DNA of 64,000 nucleotides from Pararhizobium sp. IMCC21322 (GTDB lineage Bacteria; Pseudomonadota; Alphaproteobacteria; Rhizobiales; GCA-2746425). The notes below the pieces were generated by a model. It was given only the letters and a program-made list of their open reading frames with translations, was not told where the DNA came from and ran no database searches. Position numbers and translations under genes: made by a program. Shown in pieces: positions 43,671-52,877 of the stretch (positions within the stretch are counted from its first letter, which is position 1; every line of letters begins with the position of its first letter). The stretch lies in contig NZ_CP132335.1 in the NCBI RefSeq assembly GCF_030758295.1, positions 844,412 to 908,411 on the forward strand, written 5' to 3'.

Positions 43671-45341
43671 TTATTCGGCGGGTGCTGTTTCTATATGGGT
43701 TGTTGGCAATCCATGTTTTGCCCGCTGTCCATCATGGTAGATCGCTTTGATGAGTGAAAGACCCATCAGGACCATAACGAAGCTGAATGGCAGAGCGCCA
43801 ATCACCATGGCTGTTTGAATCGCGCCCAGGCCACCGGCGATAATCAGACCTCCGACCACGAAAGCCAAAGCTGCACCCCAGAACAGGATATGTGGGCGTG
43901 CTTTAGGACCTTCATCGCCGGCAGCATTGATCGTATTGATGATCAGAACCGCGCTATCAGCCGACGTAACGAGGTAAGTCAGCAACAAGATGACGACAAT
44001 AATTGACATCAAATATGACATGGTTTCGCCAAGCATCACCGCCAACATTGCGAACAACTGGTCAGCCTGACCGGCGTCAACAATAGCGCCCTGGGCTACG
44101 CCAGAAAGCTCCAGATCGATGGCAGTTCCGCCAACCAGAGCGAACCAGACAAAGCACATGATCGCAGGGATGATCAGCGCGCCCAGAACGTATTCGCGAA
44201 TTGTCCGACCTTTGGAAATTCGCGCCAGGAAGACGCCCACGAAGGGTGCAAAGGCAATCCACCAGGCCCAATAGAAGATGGTCCAACCACCTTGCCAGCC
44301 AGCCAGGGCATCACCGGTTTCCGTGCCGTCTTTCGCCCAGACGGTCAGGATGTTACCCGGGATTGACATCAGGTAGTCCCAGATGCCGACAAAAAGAGTT
44401 TGCATTCCAAAGAAGGTGGAACCGAACAGCAGGAAGAAGGCCAATATGAAGAAACTGAGGCCCATATTGATGTTGGAGAGCCATTTGATTCCCTTGCCAA
44501 CGCCGGACATTGCCGACAAAGTTGAGGCACCCATAATAACGATCAACGCCACTATGATACCGAGGGTCGATGAAGATCTGGTACCATCTGCCGCTGTTGC
44601 GTAAAGCCAGTCGCCAACGCCGATCCGGGACAATCCGGAGATGAATTGTTCAACCCCGAAGCCCAGCGTCTGCGATACGCCCAACACGGTGGCCACAACC
44701 GCAACCACATCAACCGTATGGCCAATCGGTCCTGACAGCTTTTTGCCAAAGATTGGCGTGAGTGCAGAGCGGATCGTCAATGGCAGGCCGCGACGGTAAG
44801 AGAAATAACCAAGTGCCAAGCCTACGATGGCATAGGCTGCCCAGGCAGCAAGTCCCCAATGGGTGAATGACCAGATGTAGGCGTCACGTACGTTTCCCGC
44901 AGTGCTGCCTTCCGTCAGACCCATAATGGTCGATGGGTTCTTGGCAAAGTGATACATCGGCTCAGCCGTTGCAAAAGTCAGCATGCCAATACCGATTCCG
45001 GCTCCGAACATCATTGAAAACCAGGAGAAATTGGAAAACTCCGGCCTGTCATCGTCCAGACCCAGTCGCAGCCTCCCTGCCGCAGGCCATAGTGCCAGCG
45101 CAAAACAAAGCACGACGAAAAACGCCATGGAATAGACATACCAATAGTTGAAAGTTGCCAGGAGGACTGTGTTTACCGAACCTAGAACTGCAGCTGCCTG
45201 ATCCGGGAAAGCAATCGCCCAAAGGATCAATGCACCGACCAGTATTTTGGCACTGATGGTCACATCCTTGGTGAAGCCACGATAGAATCCGGAGTTCGAG
45301 ACGCGAATTGGTAAATCTGTGATAGGTGGTTTTATAGGCAT
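43671..45341 (-). CDS. BCCT-family glycine betaine/choline/carnitine transporter
   Basis: A 556-residue transporter with twelve helices. FGAGIGIGMLTFATAEPMYH carries the sodium-site glycines and WSFTHWGLAAWAAYAIVG the aromatic-box WxxxHWxxxxWxxY signature that binds trimethylammonium groups. The short N- and C-tails suggest no elaborate osmosensor. The substrate is probably choline, betaine or carnitine. AGGGAGAAATA precedes the ATG. Confidence 0.94.
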   Translation of the reverse strand: MPIKPPITDLPIRVSNSGFYRGFTKDVTISAKILVGALILWAIAFPDQAAAVLGSVNTVLLATFNYWYVYSMAFFVVLCFALALWPAAGRLRLGLDDDRPEFSNFSWFSMMFGAGIGIGMLTFATAEPMYHFAKNPSTIMGLTEGSTAGNVRDAYIWSFTHWGLAAWAAYAIVGLALGYFSYRRGLPLTIRSALTPIFGKKLSGPIGHTVDVVAVVATVLGVSQTLGFGVEQFISGLSRIGVGDWLYATAADGTRSSSTLGIIVALIVIMGASTLSAMSGVGKGIKWLSNINMGLSFFILAFFLLFGSTFFGMQTLFVGIWDYLMSIPGNILTVWAKDGTETGDALAGWQGGWTIFYWAWWIAFAPFVGVFLARISKGRTIREYVLGALIIPAIMCFVWFALVGGTAIDLELSGVAQGAIVDAGQADQLFAMLAVMLGETMSYLMSIIVVILLLTYLVTSADSAVLIINTINAAGDEGPKARPHILFWGAALAFVVGGLIIAGGLGAIQTAMVIGALPFSFVMVLMGLSLIKAIYHDGQRAKHGLPTTHIETAPAE

Positions 45342-45720
45342 TATTTCTCCCTCGGTCGATAAATCGCCGATATTAATGAATGTGTTTTGTGTGTGGCAGG
45401 TTTATTAACCGAAACGCCCCAGATAGCAACGCTTCGGAGGCTAAAGTCAGGCCCCATGCCCCCATTTGTCGAATTTATCGCAGTCCTGTTGAGCCACTAT
45501 GAAACGCTTTTTTCAGGATGCAGACATCACCTAAATGGCAGTAAACCGGCGGCTTGGGCGACTTGGGTTGGACGTGTCGGGTGGTGAGCTATTGTGATAT
45601 CGGGTGATGCAAATGCATAGGTTCGCCATACACTGCTTTGCAGGTATTTAGAGCTAATCCAGATAGCGGTGCGGTTGCGTTTCAACCTCTGGTTTAATCA
45701 TATTTTGGGAAATTTGCGCA
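45342..45720. promoter_or_regulatory. Divergent BCCT / DUF1330 intergenic region
   Basis: 379 bp with no supported gene. It must hold the BCCT promoter and the promoter for the DUF1330 gene. The latter's first codon, TTG at 45721, follows an AT-rich stretch. No repeat or riboswitch-like fold was seen. Confidence 0.35.
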
Positions 45721-46041
45721 TTGTCTGGTTTCGTTATCCACCACTACAACATAATTGACCGCTCACGCGTGGATGAACTGGGTCCTCTAACCCTTCCGAT
45801 CGCCGAAAAATATGGCGCTGACGTGATTGTCGCAAGCCCCGTCAAGGCGCTCACAGGTAAAACCTATTCTCATATGGTTATCTACCAGCTTGAAAGTTTT
45901 GAAGCCGCATTGAGCTTCCTTCACTCTCCAGAGATGAAGGGACTCGAAGAGATGCGAAATCAGATCATTGAGGGCTTTGCAGCTGTTGTGCCCGGACACA
46001 CGGAAACAGCCGATGTCGTGAAATCTGGATATTTCGATTGA
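45721..46041 (+). CDS. DUF1330 family protein
   Basis: A 106-residue dimeric ferredoxin-fold protein: GFVIHHYNIIDRSRVDEL, LPIAEKYGADVIVASPVKAL, HMVIYQLESFEAALSFLHSP. This is the DUF1330/ABM-like pattern with a conserved YxxSxE-like F-x-x-A-L-S-F. Function unknown. The start is a TTG with no strong ribosome site. It converges with the amidase gene, eight bases apart. Confidence 0.82.
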   Translation: MSGFVIHHYNIIDRSRVDELGPLTLPIAEKYGADVIVASPVKALTGKTYSHMVIYQLESFEAALSFLHSPEMKGLEEMRNQIIEGFAAVVPGHTETADVVKSGYFD

Positions 46042-46049
46042 TTTGCATG

Positions 46050-47357
46050 TCAGTCTGGTTGGCGCTCGCAATCTGGGGCGAACAGGACCTTGGCGGCCTC
46101 CAGCAGGAACTCATCTTCATAATGCCTGGCAATCAGTGACACGCCGACGGGGAGCCCGTCTACACTTGCAGCCGGTATCGATATTTCAGGCGCTCGTCCC
46201 ACTCCGGCAAAGGATGTGAGGGCCATTGTCCGGTCGTAGAAATTCTGGAACTGCACAGCGCTGGTCATCGATGCTTTGAGTGGCGCTGGCGAAGGTGTTG
46301 TTGGTGTGCAAATCAGATCATCTGGACCCATGAAGTCCAGGATTCTGGCAAACAGATATTCGCACAGATCAAGCGCTTCATTCACGGTGCTGCGATCCTG
46401 ATGCTGCACGTTCTGATAAGCCAATGCAAAGCCCGGGCTGACGTCAGCCTCCACTGTGTCGATCCAGCTGCCAACAGTGCTGGCAAACTCGGCTGTTTGC
46501 AGAATTCTGAGCGCGCGTTCGTTCGCTGCAATCAGATCGTAGTCACTGCCAAATATGTCGTTGGCGCTGACCTTTGAAACTGTCACCCCGTGTGCGCAGG
46601 ACAAGTTGCAAATGCTGTTCTCGATGGCTGCTCTAACCGCAGGGTCGGCAACAGAGAATGCATCTTCCAGCAGAAAGATATTGTTGATGCCGCCGAACGG
46701 TTTTGGGCGGCTTCGCAGCAGAACACGCATCACTTTTCCCAGAACGTCAATTGTATTTGCAAACGCGCCCACGGTGCTGACACTGGGCATGAAGGGAAGA
46801 ATTCCAGCCTCGGAAATACGATGCAGTGTCGGCCGCATGCCCCAGATGCCACAGAAGCTGGCCGGAACCCTGATCGACCCGGCCGAATCCGTTCCGATGG
46901 CAAAATCGCAAATCCCGCAAGCCACAGCAGACGCGGACCCGCTGGACGATCCGCCGGGTACGTGATCAGGCGCTCCGGGGTTCAGCGGCGTTCCGAAAAA
47001 CGGATTTTCCCCGGTCAGGCTGTAAGTGAATTCGTCTGCCACAGTCTTGCCGATGCAGCTTGCTCCCGCCCCTAACAATTGCTCAACGCACAGGGCGTTA
47101 TGAACTGCGTCCGGGTGGGTGTCCTGCCAGGATTTACTTCCGTATGAAGTGCGCGTTCCGGCAATTTCGATGTTATCTTTGACAGCGAAAGTCATGCCGT
47201 CCAGCGGCCCGGTCCGATAGGACGGCAGCGTGAATGTCTCAACAAATGCGTGGCTGTCTTTGACGCTGTATGCTTTCGATCCCATCAGACGTTCCTGCAA
47301 GTAGTCGTAAAATTGTGAGTGGCCGGACCAAGCCAACCGAAGCGCAAAGGGGTCCAC
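46050..47357 (-). CDS. Amidase (amidase-signature family)
   Basis: A 435-residue hydrolase. The Ser-cisSer-Lys triad is visible: lysine in MTFAVKDNIEIAG, the cis-serine in VPGGSSSGSASAVA, the nucleophile in GTDSAGSIRVPASFCG. It hydrolyses an amide bond in the cytosol; length and the C-terminal PAASVDGLPVGVSLIARHYE fit AtzF/indoleacetamide-type amidases, but the substrate is not predictable. The frame is intact. Confidence 0.9.
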   Translation of the reverse strand: MDPFALRLAWSGHSQFYDYLQERLMGSKAYSVKDSHAFVETFTLPSYRTGPLDGMTFAVKDNIEIAGTRTSYGSKSWQDTHPDAVHNALCVEQLLGAGASCIGKTVADEFTYSLTGENPFFGTPLNPGAPDHVPGGSSSGSASAVACGICDFAIGTDSAGSIRVPASFCGIWGMRPTLHRISEAGILPFMPSVSTVGAFANTIDVLGKVMRVLLRSRPKPFGGINNIFLLEDAFSVADPAVRAAIENSICNLSCAHGVTVSKVSANDIFGSDYDLIAANERALRILQTAEFASTVGSWIDTVEADVSPGFALAYQNVQHQDRSTVNEALDLCEYLFARILDFMGPDDLICTPTTPSPAPLKASMTSAVQFQNFYDRTMALTSFAGVGRAPEISIPAASVDGLPVGVSLIARHYEDEFLLEAAKVLFAPDCERQPD

Positions 47358-47622
47358 GTCGGTGAGTGCCGTTGATTGGACTCAAATCGGTACGAATCTC
47401 ATAGCAGCTTCTGGCAGCGTAGACACCTGCTTCAAACCCGACCGTTTCAGGCTGCCCGGGGTCTTTTTAGGAAACAACTGCCTCGGATCGGCACAGACCC
47501 AGCTCGATGAGCACAGGATTGCCCTGCATCATTCCATTTTGAAACGAAAACAGTCGGAAGATGACTTTGACTAAATTTCGGTGACGGCGATAAACACGCC
47601 CCAACCGAAAAGGAAAAAAGTA
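47358..47622. other. Amidase / beta-lactamase intergenic region
   Basis: 265 bp without a gene between divergent coding regions. AGGAAAAAAG at 47610-47619 is the ribosome site for the beta-lactamase remnant. No operator recognised. Confidence 0.35.
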
Positions 47623-48173
47623 ATGGGCAAATTTTTGTGTCTCGTGGGAGCTGCTTTGATGACACTCCCGCTTCCTGCGGCTGCGGAACAGCATGTCGTT
47701 TGCACCCTTGCAGTCGATGTTGAAACCAATGAAACACTGATAGGGGATGGAAGCTGCAACCAGCGTATATCCTCTGCATCGACTTTCAAGATAGCGATCA
47801 GCCTCATGGCATTTGACAGCGGAATTTTCACCGCATCGGATCAACCGGAATGGCCGTTTCAGGAAGGCTATGCCGACTGGAATCCGAAATGGAGTCAGTC
47901 CACCACACCTGAGACCTGGATGCGGGATTCAGTCGTCTGGTTCTCGCAACGTGCGACCGAAAAAATGGGTGCAGGACTGCCGTTTGGAGATGATGGCAAG
48001 CTGCTGAAGGGCCAGCCCTTTGACTGGTATGTCGGCTGGGCCGAAAAAGAGAACCGCACGGTCGCATTGCCCAGCTCATTCGCTTCAGCGAACGCCCGGA
48101 CATGACCCCAAGTCTTTTGGCTCACCAAGGGATGGTCGATGAGTTCTTTACAACCTCAGGGCTTCTCGACTGA
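47623..48173 (+). pseudogene. Class D (OXA-type) beta-lactamase, deleted and frameshifted
   Basis: The N-terminal part is sound: a signal peptide (LCLVGAALMTLPLPAAAE), the serine-active-site motif STFK at residues 53-56 and SVV at 103-105. After EKMG (113-116) the sequence jumps to AGLPFGDDGKLLKGQPFDWY, the region that follows the KTG motif, so about 80 residues including the YGN motif are missing. A further frameshift near 48060 breaks the C-terminus; the other frame reads GRIAQLIRFSERPDMTPSLL to a stop at 48171. It cannot be an active enzyme. Confidence 0.88.
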
Positions 48174-48396
48174 CATTGACCTGGTAGAGACATCTCGCAA
48201 CAGTGCCTAGAGCTGCGTAACGCGTTGCAAGACGTTTGGTTGGGGCGGTCAACCCGCTCCAGTCATGTGTAAGCACCACGCAGGCCCGGCTTGCAGCATT
48301 TGTGTCCGGAACAACGACATAGCCTTCAAAGGTGGTGTCACCATCGAAGTAATCGATTTTCTGTTCCTGTGGCTCGCAAATATTCTCTTCTTTCAT
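48148..48396 (-). pseudogene. Dienelactone hydrolase family, N-terminal fragment
   Basis: The first 65 residues match dienelactone hydrolases: IDYFDGDTTFEGYVVVPD, ACVVLTHDWSGLTAPTKRLA, ATRYAALG, where the family then needs its Cys/Asp/His catalytic core. The sequence instead ends in an unrelated tail after AALG. It converges with and overlaps the end of the beta-lactamase remnant, so one deletion may have clipped both genes. Confidence 0.8.
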
Positions 48397-48646
48397 GAAC
48401 TGGTTCTCCTGCTGGGCTTTTCCCGATCATGGCATTCTGGAAGCGTCTGGTATTGAACGAATGTGACGTTTTCGATGTGTCAAAGATAGAAGGCTGGTTC
48501 GGCACGTGATGCGTCTGCTTTAAAGTGGTCAGCAACCGAAGATGGCCCCTTTTTTTCGTATATGCCGGGCGTGGTTCCCAGTCTGCGCCGCCAACTTCGG
48601 ATCTTGTGCACCTGATCACTGAAACCAAGGCCGGGGTCACCTCGTT
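48397..48646. other. Intergenic, decaying region
   Basis: 250 bp between the hydrolase fragment and the AraC-type gene. GGAGAACC precedes the fragment's ATG on the minus strand. Nothing else could be supported. Confidence 0.35.
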
Positions 48647-49293
48647 TCAATTGACTGCTTCGTAAACTGTTTGGAGCCGTTCCAGATCAGCCAATTCTTT
48701 TGGACCGATGCGGTATGACGCAGAAACCAACGATGCAGTTGACGCCGGTTGACGCTCGCCGCCTCAGCAGCATCAGAAACGGATCCATTGCATCGCAGAA
48801 TAGTGCGCGCGGCGCTGACGCGACGAAGCTCTGAGACCGGTTCTGACGAGGCCAGTCTGGCGATCAGCCAATGATCCAGCAGCTTTGCAATCCGTCCAGG
48901 CTCGAATGCAGCGCTCACTCCCCTTGATAGCGATCCGGCGAGAGCATCTCCAGCTATCGCGCCAAGGTCCAGAATCCTGTCTGTGGATTCCGGGCCTGTA
49001 TTTGGAAACAGCCGAACGAGACCAGGGATCGTCAACATCACCATGACAAAATAAGTGCCGGGGCAGGATCGCCACAAACGCGCCCGCGATTGCTGCCCAA
49101 GCAGGGAAGCGCGCGGGATAAGAGAGCCGTCTTCGCTTGTGTTAGGCCGACCGATGTTCACCGAAAGTACAGCGAGGGGAATTGGGCTTGTGTGGATATT
49201 CTTTCCTGCAAACTCTCCTTGAATATCCTCGATGAACCAATATGTGGCGACCATCGGGGCAAGCTGCGGATCGGGGGAAAGAGTAACGAACAT
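48647..49293 (-). pseudogene. AraC-type regulator with 3' frameshift
   Basis: A DUF6597-like N-terminal domain (ATYWFIEDIQGEFAGKNIHT, SVNIGRP) is followed by an AraC-like HTH region (VSAARTILRCNGSVSDAAEA, ASVNRRQLHRWFLRHT). The second helix-turn-helix is disrupted near 48708-48722: the open frame runs on as an unusual tail, while the adjacent frame gives IGPKELADLERLQTVYEAVN and a stop at 48647. The regulator probably cannot bind DNA normally, though most of it is intact. Confidence 0.75.
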
Positions 49294-49458
49294 GGTGGAG
49301 AAGGGTACAGATCAACCGATACATTGCAAGATCAGCCACGGCACAAGCGCGACCAATCAGATAGGGCCAATCAGATACGGGGTGTCGGCAAGCGCGGATG
49401 TCTGTGTGCGGACCAACGATTGTCAAGAAAGGAATCTGACCAAGATTGCCTCAAAAAA

Positions 49459-49486
49459 AGCCCCGACTGCTTGTGCAGCCGGGGCT
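49459..49486 (-). terminator. Strong terminator after the iron-binding protein gene
   Basis: On the minus strand AGCCCCGGCTGC pairs with GCAGTCGGGGCT (one G-U) around a 4-nt loop and is followed by TTTTTT. It lies about 28 bases beyond the gene's stop. A classical intrinsic terminator. Confidence 0.92.
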
Positions 49487-49513
49487 CGGTATGAAACCTC
49501 AGAACCTGCGAAA

Positions 49514-50554
49514 TTATTCCCAGCCAACCGCGTTGAAAATTTCTGTCGCTTTCGCTGCATTATTGGCAACGGTGGACAGGTTGATTGCATCCTGACGGAA
49601 CAGTCCCAGCTTTGCCACTGACGGGCTGAGCGCCACACCTGAGACGGCCGGGTATTCGTCATTGCCAGCGGAGAAATATTGCTGGGCGGCATCACTGGTC
49701 AGATATTCCAGGAATTTGATAGCGTTTTCACGATGTGGCGCGTTGGCTGCAACGGCACCTGCAGAGATATTCATGTGAGCGCCATTGCCGGACTGATCCG
49801 GGAAGACCCAGCCGATTTTATCGATTGAAGCCGACAGGCCCTTTACATCTGTGCGGATGGCGCGGGCGAAGTAATAGGTGTTGGAAATGGCAATGCCACA
49901 TTCGCCTGATGCGATGCCGCGCAACTGGTCAGTATCGCCACCCTGAGGCGCGCGTGCCATGTTTTCGCGCACGGCTTTCGCCCAGCTTGTTGCAGCTTCT
50001 TCGCCATTATGAGCGATGATCGAAGACAGCAGCGAAATCTGATAGGTGTTGGTGCTGGAGCGGGCGCAGATCATGCCCTTATAGTCCGGCTTGGCCAGAT
50101 CGGCATAGGTTGCAGGCGGTGTTTCAACACGCTCCTTGTCGTAGAAGAAAATACGTGATCGTTGTGAAAATCCAAACCAAAGGCCATCTGGATGGCGCAG
50201 ATGCTGCGGCAAGCGCGCATTAAGAACGGCACTGTCCACACTGGACAAAAGGCCTTTTTCTTCTGCGCGGACGACACGGGAAATATCAACGGTCAGCAAG
50301 ACATCGGCAGGGCTGTTGGCCCCTTCAGCTTCCATGCGTGCAATCAACTCGTCAGCATTGCCTTCAATCCGGTTGATTGTGATGCCGGTTTGCTCTTCAA
50401 AATCAGAATAAAGCCGTTCATCAGTGTCATAGTGGCGGGAGGAATACAGATTGACCTCACCCTTTGCCAAAACAGCACTGGTGCTGGCCATCAGGCTGAG
50501 TGTCAGAAGTGCAGCTCCAAAAACTGTCTTGCGGCGACGTATATTGTGGCTCAT
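49514..50554 (-). CDS. fbpA: Fe3+ ABC transporter substrate-binding protein (FbpA/FutA-like)
   Basis: A 346-residue periplasmic iron-binding protein. Signal peptide (TVFGAALLTLSLMASTSAVLA), then EVNLYSSRHYDTDERLYSDF, with tyrosine and histidine ligands, ADVLLTVDISRVVRAEEKGL, SSTNTYQISLL and GIAISNTYYFARAIR carrying the twin tyrosines that bind Fe3+. The start at 50554 gives the signal peptide; the frame stays open to 50596. It diverges from a RirA-like regulator. The matching permease may be the gene at 41745-43391. Confidence 0.92.
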   Translation of the reverse strand: MSHNIRRRKTVFGAALLTLSLMASTSAVLAKGEVNLYSSRHYDTDERLYSDFEEQTGITINRIEGNADELIARMEAEGANSPADVLLTVDISRVVRAEEKGLLSSVDSAVLNARLPQHLRHPDGLWFGFSQRSRIFFYDKERVETPPATYADLAKPDYKGMICARSSTNTYQISLLSSIIAHNGEEAATSWAKAVRENMARAPQGGDTDQLRGIASGECGIAISNTYYFARAIRTDVKGLSASIDKIGWVFPDQSGNGAHMNISAGAVAANAPHRENAIKFLEYLTSDAAQQYFSAGNDEYPAVSGVALSPSVAKLGLFRQDAINLSTVANNAAKATEIFNAVGWE

Positions 50555-50725
50555 ATGAATTTTCACTCTCGTGTTCAAATTTAAACTTGACTGCATAAGT
50601 CATGTTTATTGGAGGAATGCTTGAGCGTCAACAACCTGAAACAAAAAACTTGAATTATTTACTCATGTTTCTTAGAATAGTTCTAGACTGGTTTCTACCC
50701 GGTCCTGATTTAACGGAGTGACGAC
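50555..50725. promoter_or_regulatory. Divergent fbpA / rirA control region
   Basis: 171 bp between divergent starts. The inverted repeat TAGAA-TAG-TTCTA at 50673-50685 matches the kind of dyad bound by Rrf2/IscR proteins and lies 40 bases before the regulator's ATG. AACGGAGTGACG gives the regulator's ribosome site. Iron control of both genes by the regulator itself is inferred. Confidence 0.6.
50673..50685. promoter_or_regulatory. Putative Rrf2/RirA operator
   Basis: TAGAATAGTTCTA has perfect 5-bp arms around a 3-bp centre. Its place and symmetry suit autoregulation of the downstream Rrf2 gene, with possible action on the divergent iron-binding protein gene. Assigned on pattern and position only. 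Confidence 0.5.
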
Positions 50726-51184
50726 ATGCGGCTGACACGCCAGACGAATTATGCCATCCGCATGCTCATGTATTGCGCGGCAAATGACGGCCAGCTCAGC
50801 CGTGTTGCGACCATTGCGAATGCCTATGGCGTTTCCGATCTGTTTCTCTTTAAAATCTTGCAGCCATTGGTCCAGGCAAGTTTCATGGAAACCGTTCGTG
50901 GGCGCAATGGTGGCATTCGCCTTGCAGTTCCCGCCAACACGATTTCACTGCTTGATGTTGTGAAAACCACTGAAGACAATTTTGCCATGGCTGAATGCTT
51001 CGAAGATGAAGGCTCTGATTGTCCGCTGATTGGCAGTTGCACACTGAATGGTGCCCTTCGCGAAGCGCTCAACGCTTTTTTCGCGGTGCTTGGCGGCTAC
51101 ACGATTGCCGATCTGGTAGAGCCCAATCCCATGTTGGCTCCCTTGCTGGGGCTGGATCTGGCAGCCGCGCCTCCGGCTGCGTAA
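50726..51184 (+). CDS. rirA: Rrf2-family iron regulator (RirA-like)
   Basis: A 152-residue regulator beginning MRLTRQTNYAIRMLMYCA, the exact form of RirA proteins, with the winged helix VSDLFLFKILQPLVQASFME and the cluster ECFEDEGSDCPLIGSC whose three cysteines can ligate a [4Fe-4S] cluster. RirA represses iron uptake when iron is plentiful in Rhizobiales and relatives. It diverges from an Fe3+-binding protein gene, supporting the role. Confidence 0.92.
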   Translation: MRLTRQTNYAIRMLMYCAANDGQLSRVATIANAYGVSDLFLFKILQPLVQASFMETVRGRNGGIRLAVPANTISLLDVVKTTEDNFAMAECFEDEGSDCPLIGSCTLNGALREALNAFFAVLGGYTIADLVEPNPMLAPLLGLDLAAAPPAA

Positions 51185-51193
51185 ACAGGCTGT

Positions 51194-52369
51194 CTAAACC
51201 TGAAAAGCTGTTTCCAACCGGCTGATTGCGTCGTCCAAAGTGGCACGCGGGCAGGCAATGTTGAACCGTATCCAATGATCGCCGCCAATGCCAAAGATGG
51301 GGCCTTTGTTGACTGCAATGCGCGCAACATCCTGTACCCGGTGGATGACTTCGTCTGCGGAATAGCCGGTTTCGGAAAAATCGCACCAGGCCAGATAGGT
51401 CGCTTCCAGCTTCATCGGCCGCACGCCTGGAATTATGCGGGACACTGCTTCATCAAACCGGTCACGATTGGCTTCCAGATATGGCAGCAGAGCCTCCAGC
51501 CAGGGTGCGCCATGTGTATAGGCTGAAGTTACCATTTCAATTCCAACCCGGTTTGGGCTGTATGACCCCGTTCCCTTTACTGTGGTCATGAATGCCTCGC
51601 GCAGTTGCGCGTTGGAGATCATGACATTGCCTGTCATCGCGGCGGCAAGATTGAAGGTTTTGCTGGCAGCGGTCAGCGTGATCAGCCGGTCCGCAATGTC
51701 CGGATAGGCGTTGGCCGTAACGCAATGGCGATTGCCCTCAAACACCAGATCAAGGTGAATCTCATCAGAGATCAGCAGAAGATCATGGGCCTCGCAGAAT
51801 TTACACAGATCAACCAGTTCCTGCCGGGACCAGACACGCCCGCCCGGATTGTGCGGTGAACATAGAATGACCAGTTTCGTCTTGGTATCAATTTGTGTGG
51901 CCAGGCCATCCAGATCCATCTCATAGCGGCCCTGAACAAGGCTCAGCGGACTTTCGATCACCTGCCGGCCCGCAGCGCGAATGGTGTTGCCAAAGACATG
52001 ATAGACCGGAGAGAAGATCACAACGCCGTCACCAGGCTGGCTGAAGCTGTGCAAGGCAGACCCGATAGCGGCCACAACCCCGTGGCTTGTCGTAATCCAG
52101 TCCGGGTCAACGTCAAACTGATGCCGCGTTGCCATCCAGTCGCAGACAGCCCGCTTGTAATCCCGGTCATCACCAAAATAGCCGAAGACGCCCCTGTCAG
52201 CGATAAGGCGCAACATGTCCGCAACTTCTGGCGGCGCTGCAAAGTCCATGTCGGCAACCCACATCGGCAACATGTCCGGGTGACTGAGCCCAAGCCTGCT
52301 GTCCATAGCATCCCATTTCAGCGAATGGGTATTGCGCTGGTTAATGACGCGATCAAAATCATATGACAT
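51194..52369 (-). CDS. patB: PatB/MalY-type cystathionine beta-lyase
   Basis: A 391-residue class I/II PLP enzyme. FDRVINQRNTHSLKWD at the start, LPMWVADMDFAAPPEV, YGYFGDD-like VFGYFGDDRDY, VVILCSPHNPGGRVWS, and the PLP lysine in TLTAASKTFNLAA identify the PatB/MalY group, which cleaves cystathionine to homocysteine, pyruvate and ammonia. The start at 52369 gives the usual N-terminus. It converges with rirA, ten bases apart. Confidence 0.92.
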   Translation of the reverse strand: MSYDFDRVINQRNTHSLKWDAMDSRLGLSHPDMLPMWVADMDFAAPPEVADMLRLIADRGVFGYFGDDRDYKRAVCDWMATRHQFDVDPDWITTSHGVVAAIGSALHSFSQPGDGVVIFSPVYHVFGNTIRAAGRQVIESPLSLVQGRYEMDLDGLATQIDTKTKLVILCSPHNPGGRVWSRQELVDLCKFCEAHDLLLISDEIHLDLVFEGNRHCVTANAYPDIADRLITLTAASKTFNLAAAMTGNVMISNAQLREAFMTTVKGTGSYSPNRVGIEMVTSAYTHGAPWLEALLPYLEANRDRFDEAVSRIIPGVRPMKLEATYLAWCDFSETGYSADEVIHRVQDVARIAVNKGPIFGIGGDHWIRFNIACPRATLDDAISRLETAFQV

Positions 52370-52550
52370 GAAGTACTGGTTCCGCTTGCACAATGTTTGA
52401 CGCTCTATGTCACACAATGTTGCGATCTGTCACTCACAGTTCATTCACAAAATGACCTCTGGGTTGTCACTGAATCACAAAATTGCGAACACAGCAGCCT
52501 GTCAGTCTCTGTCTTGTTCAATCAGAACATTCCAACAATGGAGACTGACC

Positions 52551-52793
52551 ATGACAAATGCGATGAAACTCAAATCCACCCTGTTTGCAACTTTGTTTGC
52601 AGGTGCATCTACCGTGGCGATGGCCCAAGGGGTCGAATTTGCAACGGTTGATACCGATGGTGATGGTATGCTGTCCATGGACGAAATCAAAACGCTTCTG
52701 CCGGATGTTCCCGATGATCAGCTGGTAGCTGCCGACGCAAATGGTGATGGCATGCTTGATGAGGCCGAATATCAGGTCCTTACCGGCGGATAA
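52551..52793 (+). CDS. Exported EF-hand protein
   Basis: An 80-residue protein: signal peptide (LKSTLFATLFAGASTVAMAQ) then two EF-hand loops, DTDGDGMLSMDE and DANGDGMLDEAE, each with the full set of calcium ligands. A small periplasmic calcium-binding protein. The start at 52551 follows TGGAGACTGACC. It lies alone, divergent from patB, and converges with the XRE regulator. Confidence 0.88.
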   Translation: MTNAMKLKSTLFATLFAGASTVAMAQGVEFATVDTDGDGMLSMDEIKTLLPDVPDDQLVAADANGDGMLDEAEYQVLTGG

Positions 52794-52877
52794 TCAAGCC
52801 GTCTAAATGCTGGGGCAGCCCCTCCCACAAGGGTCTGCTCCACTGCGTTTGCAGGGTTGCAAGCACCAAAACCTGTC
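52794..52877. other. Gap between convergent genes
   Basis: 84 bp between the EF-hand gene and the XRE regulator, which converge. GCAGCCCCTCCC and GGGTCTGCTCC lie close together and could form a weak hairpin, but no clear terminator was identified. Confidence 0.3.
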
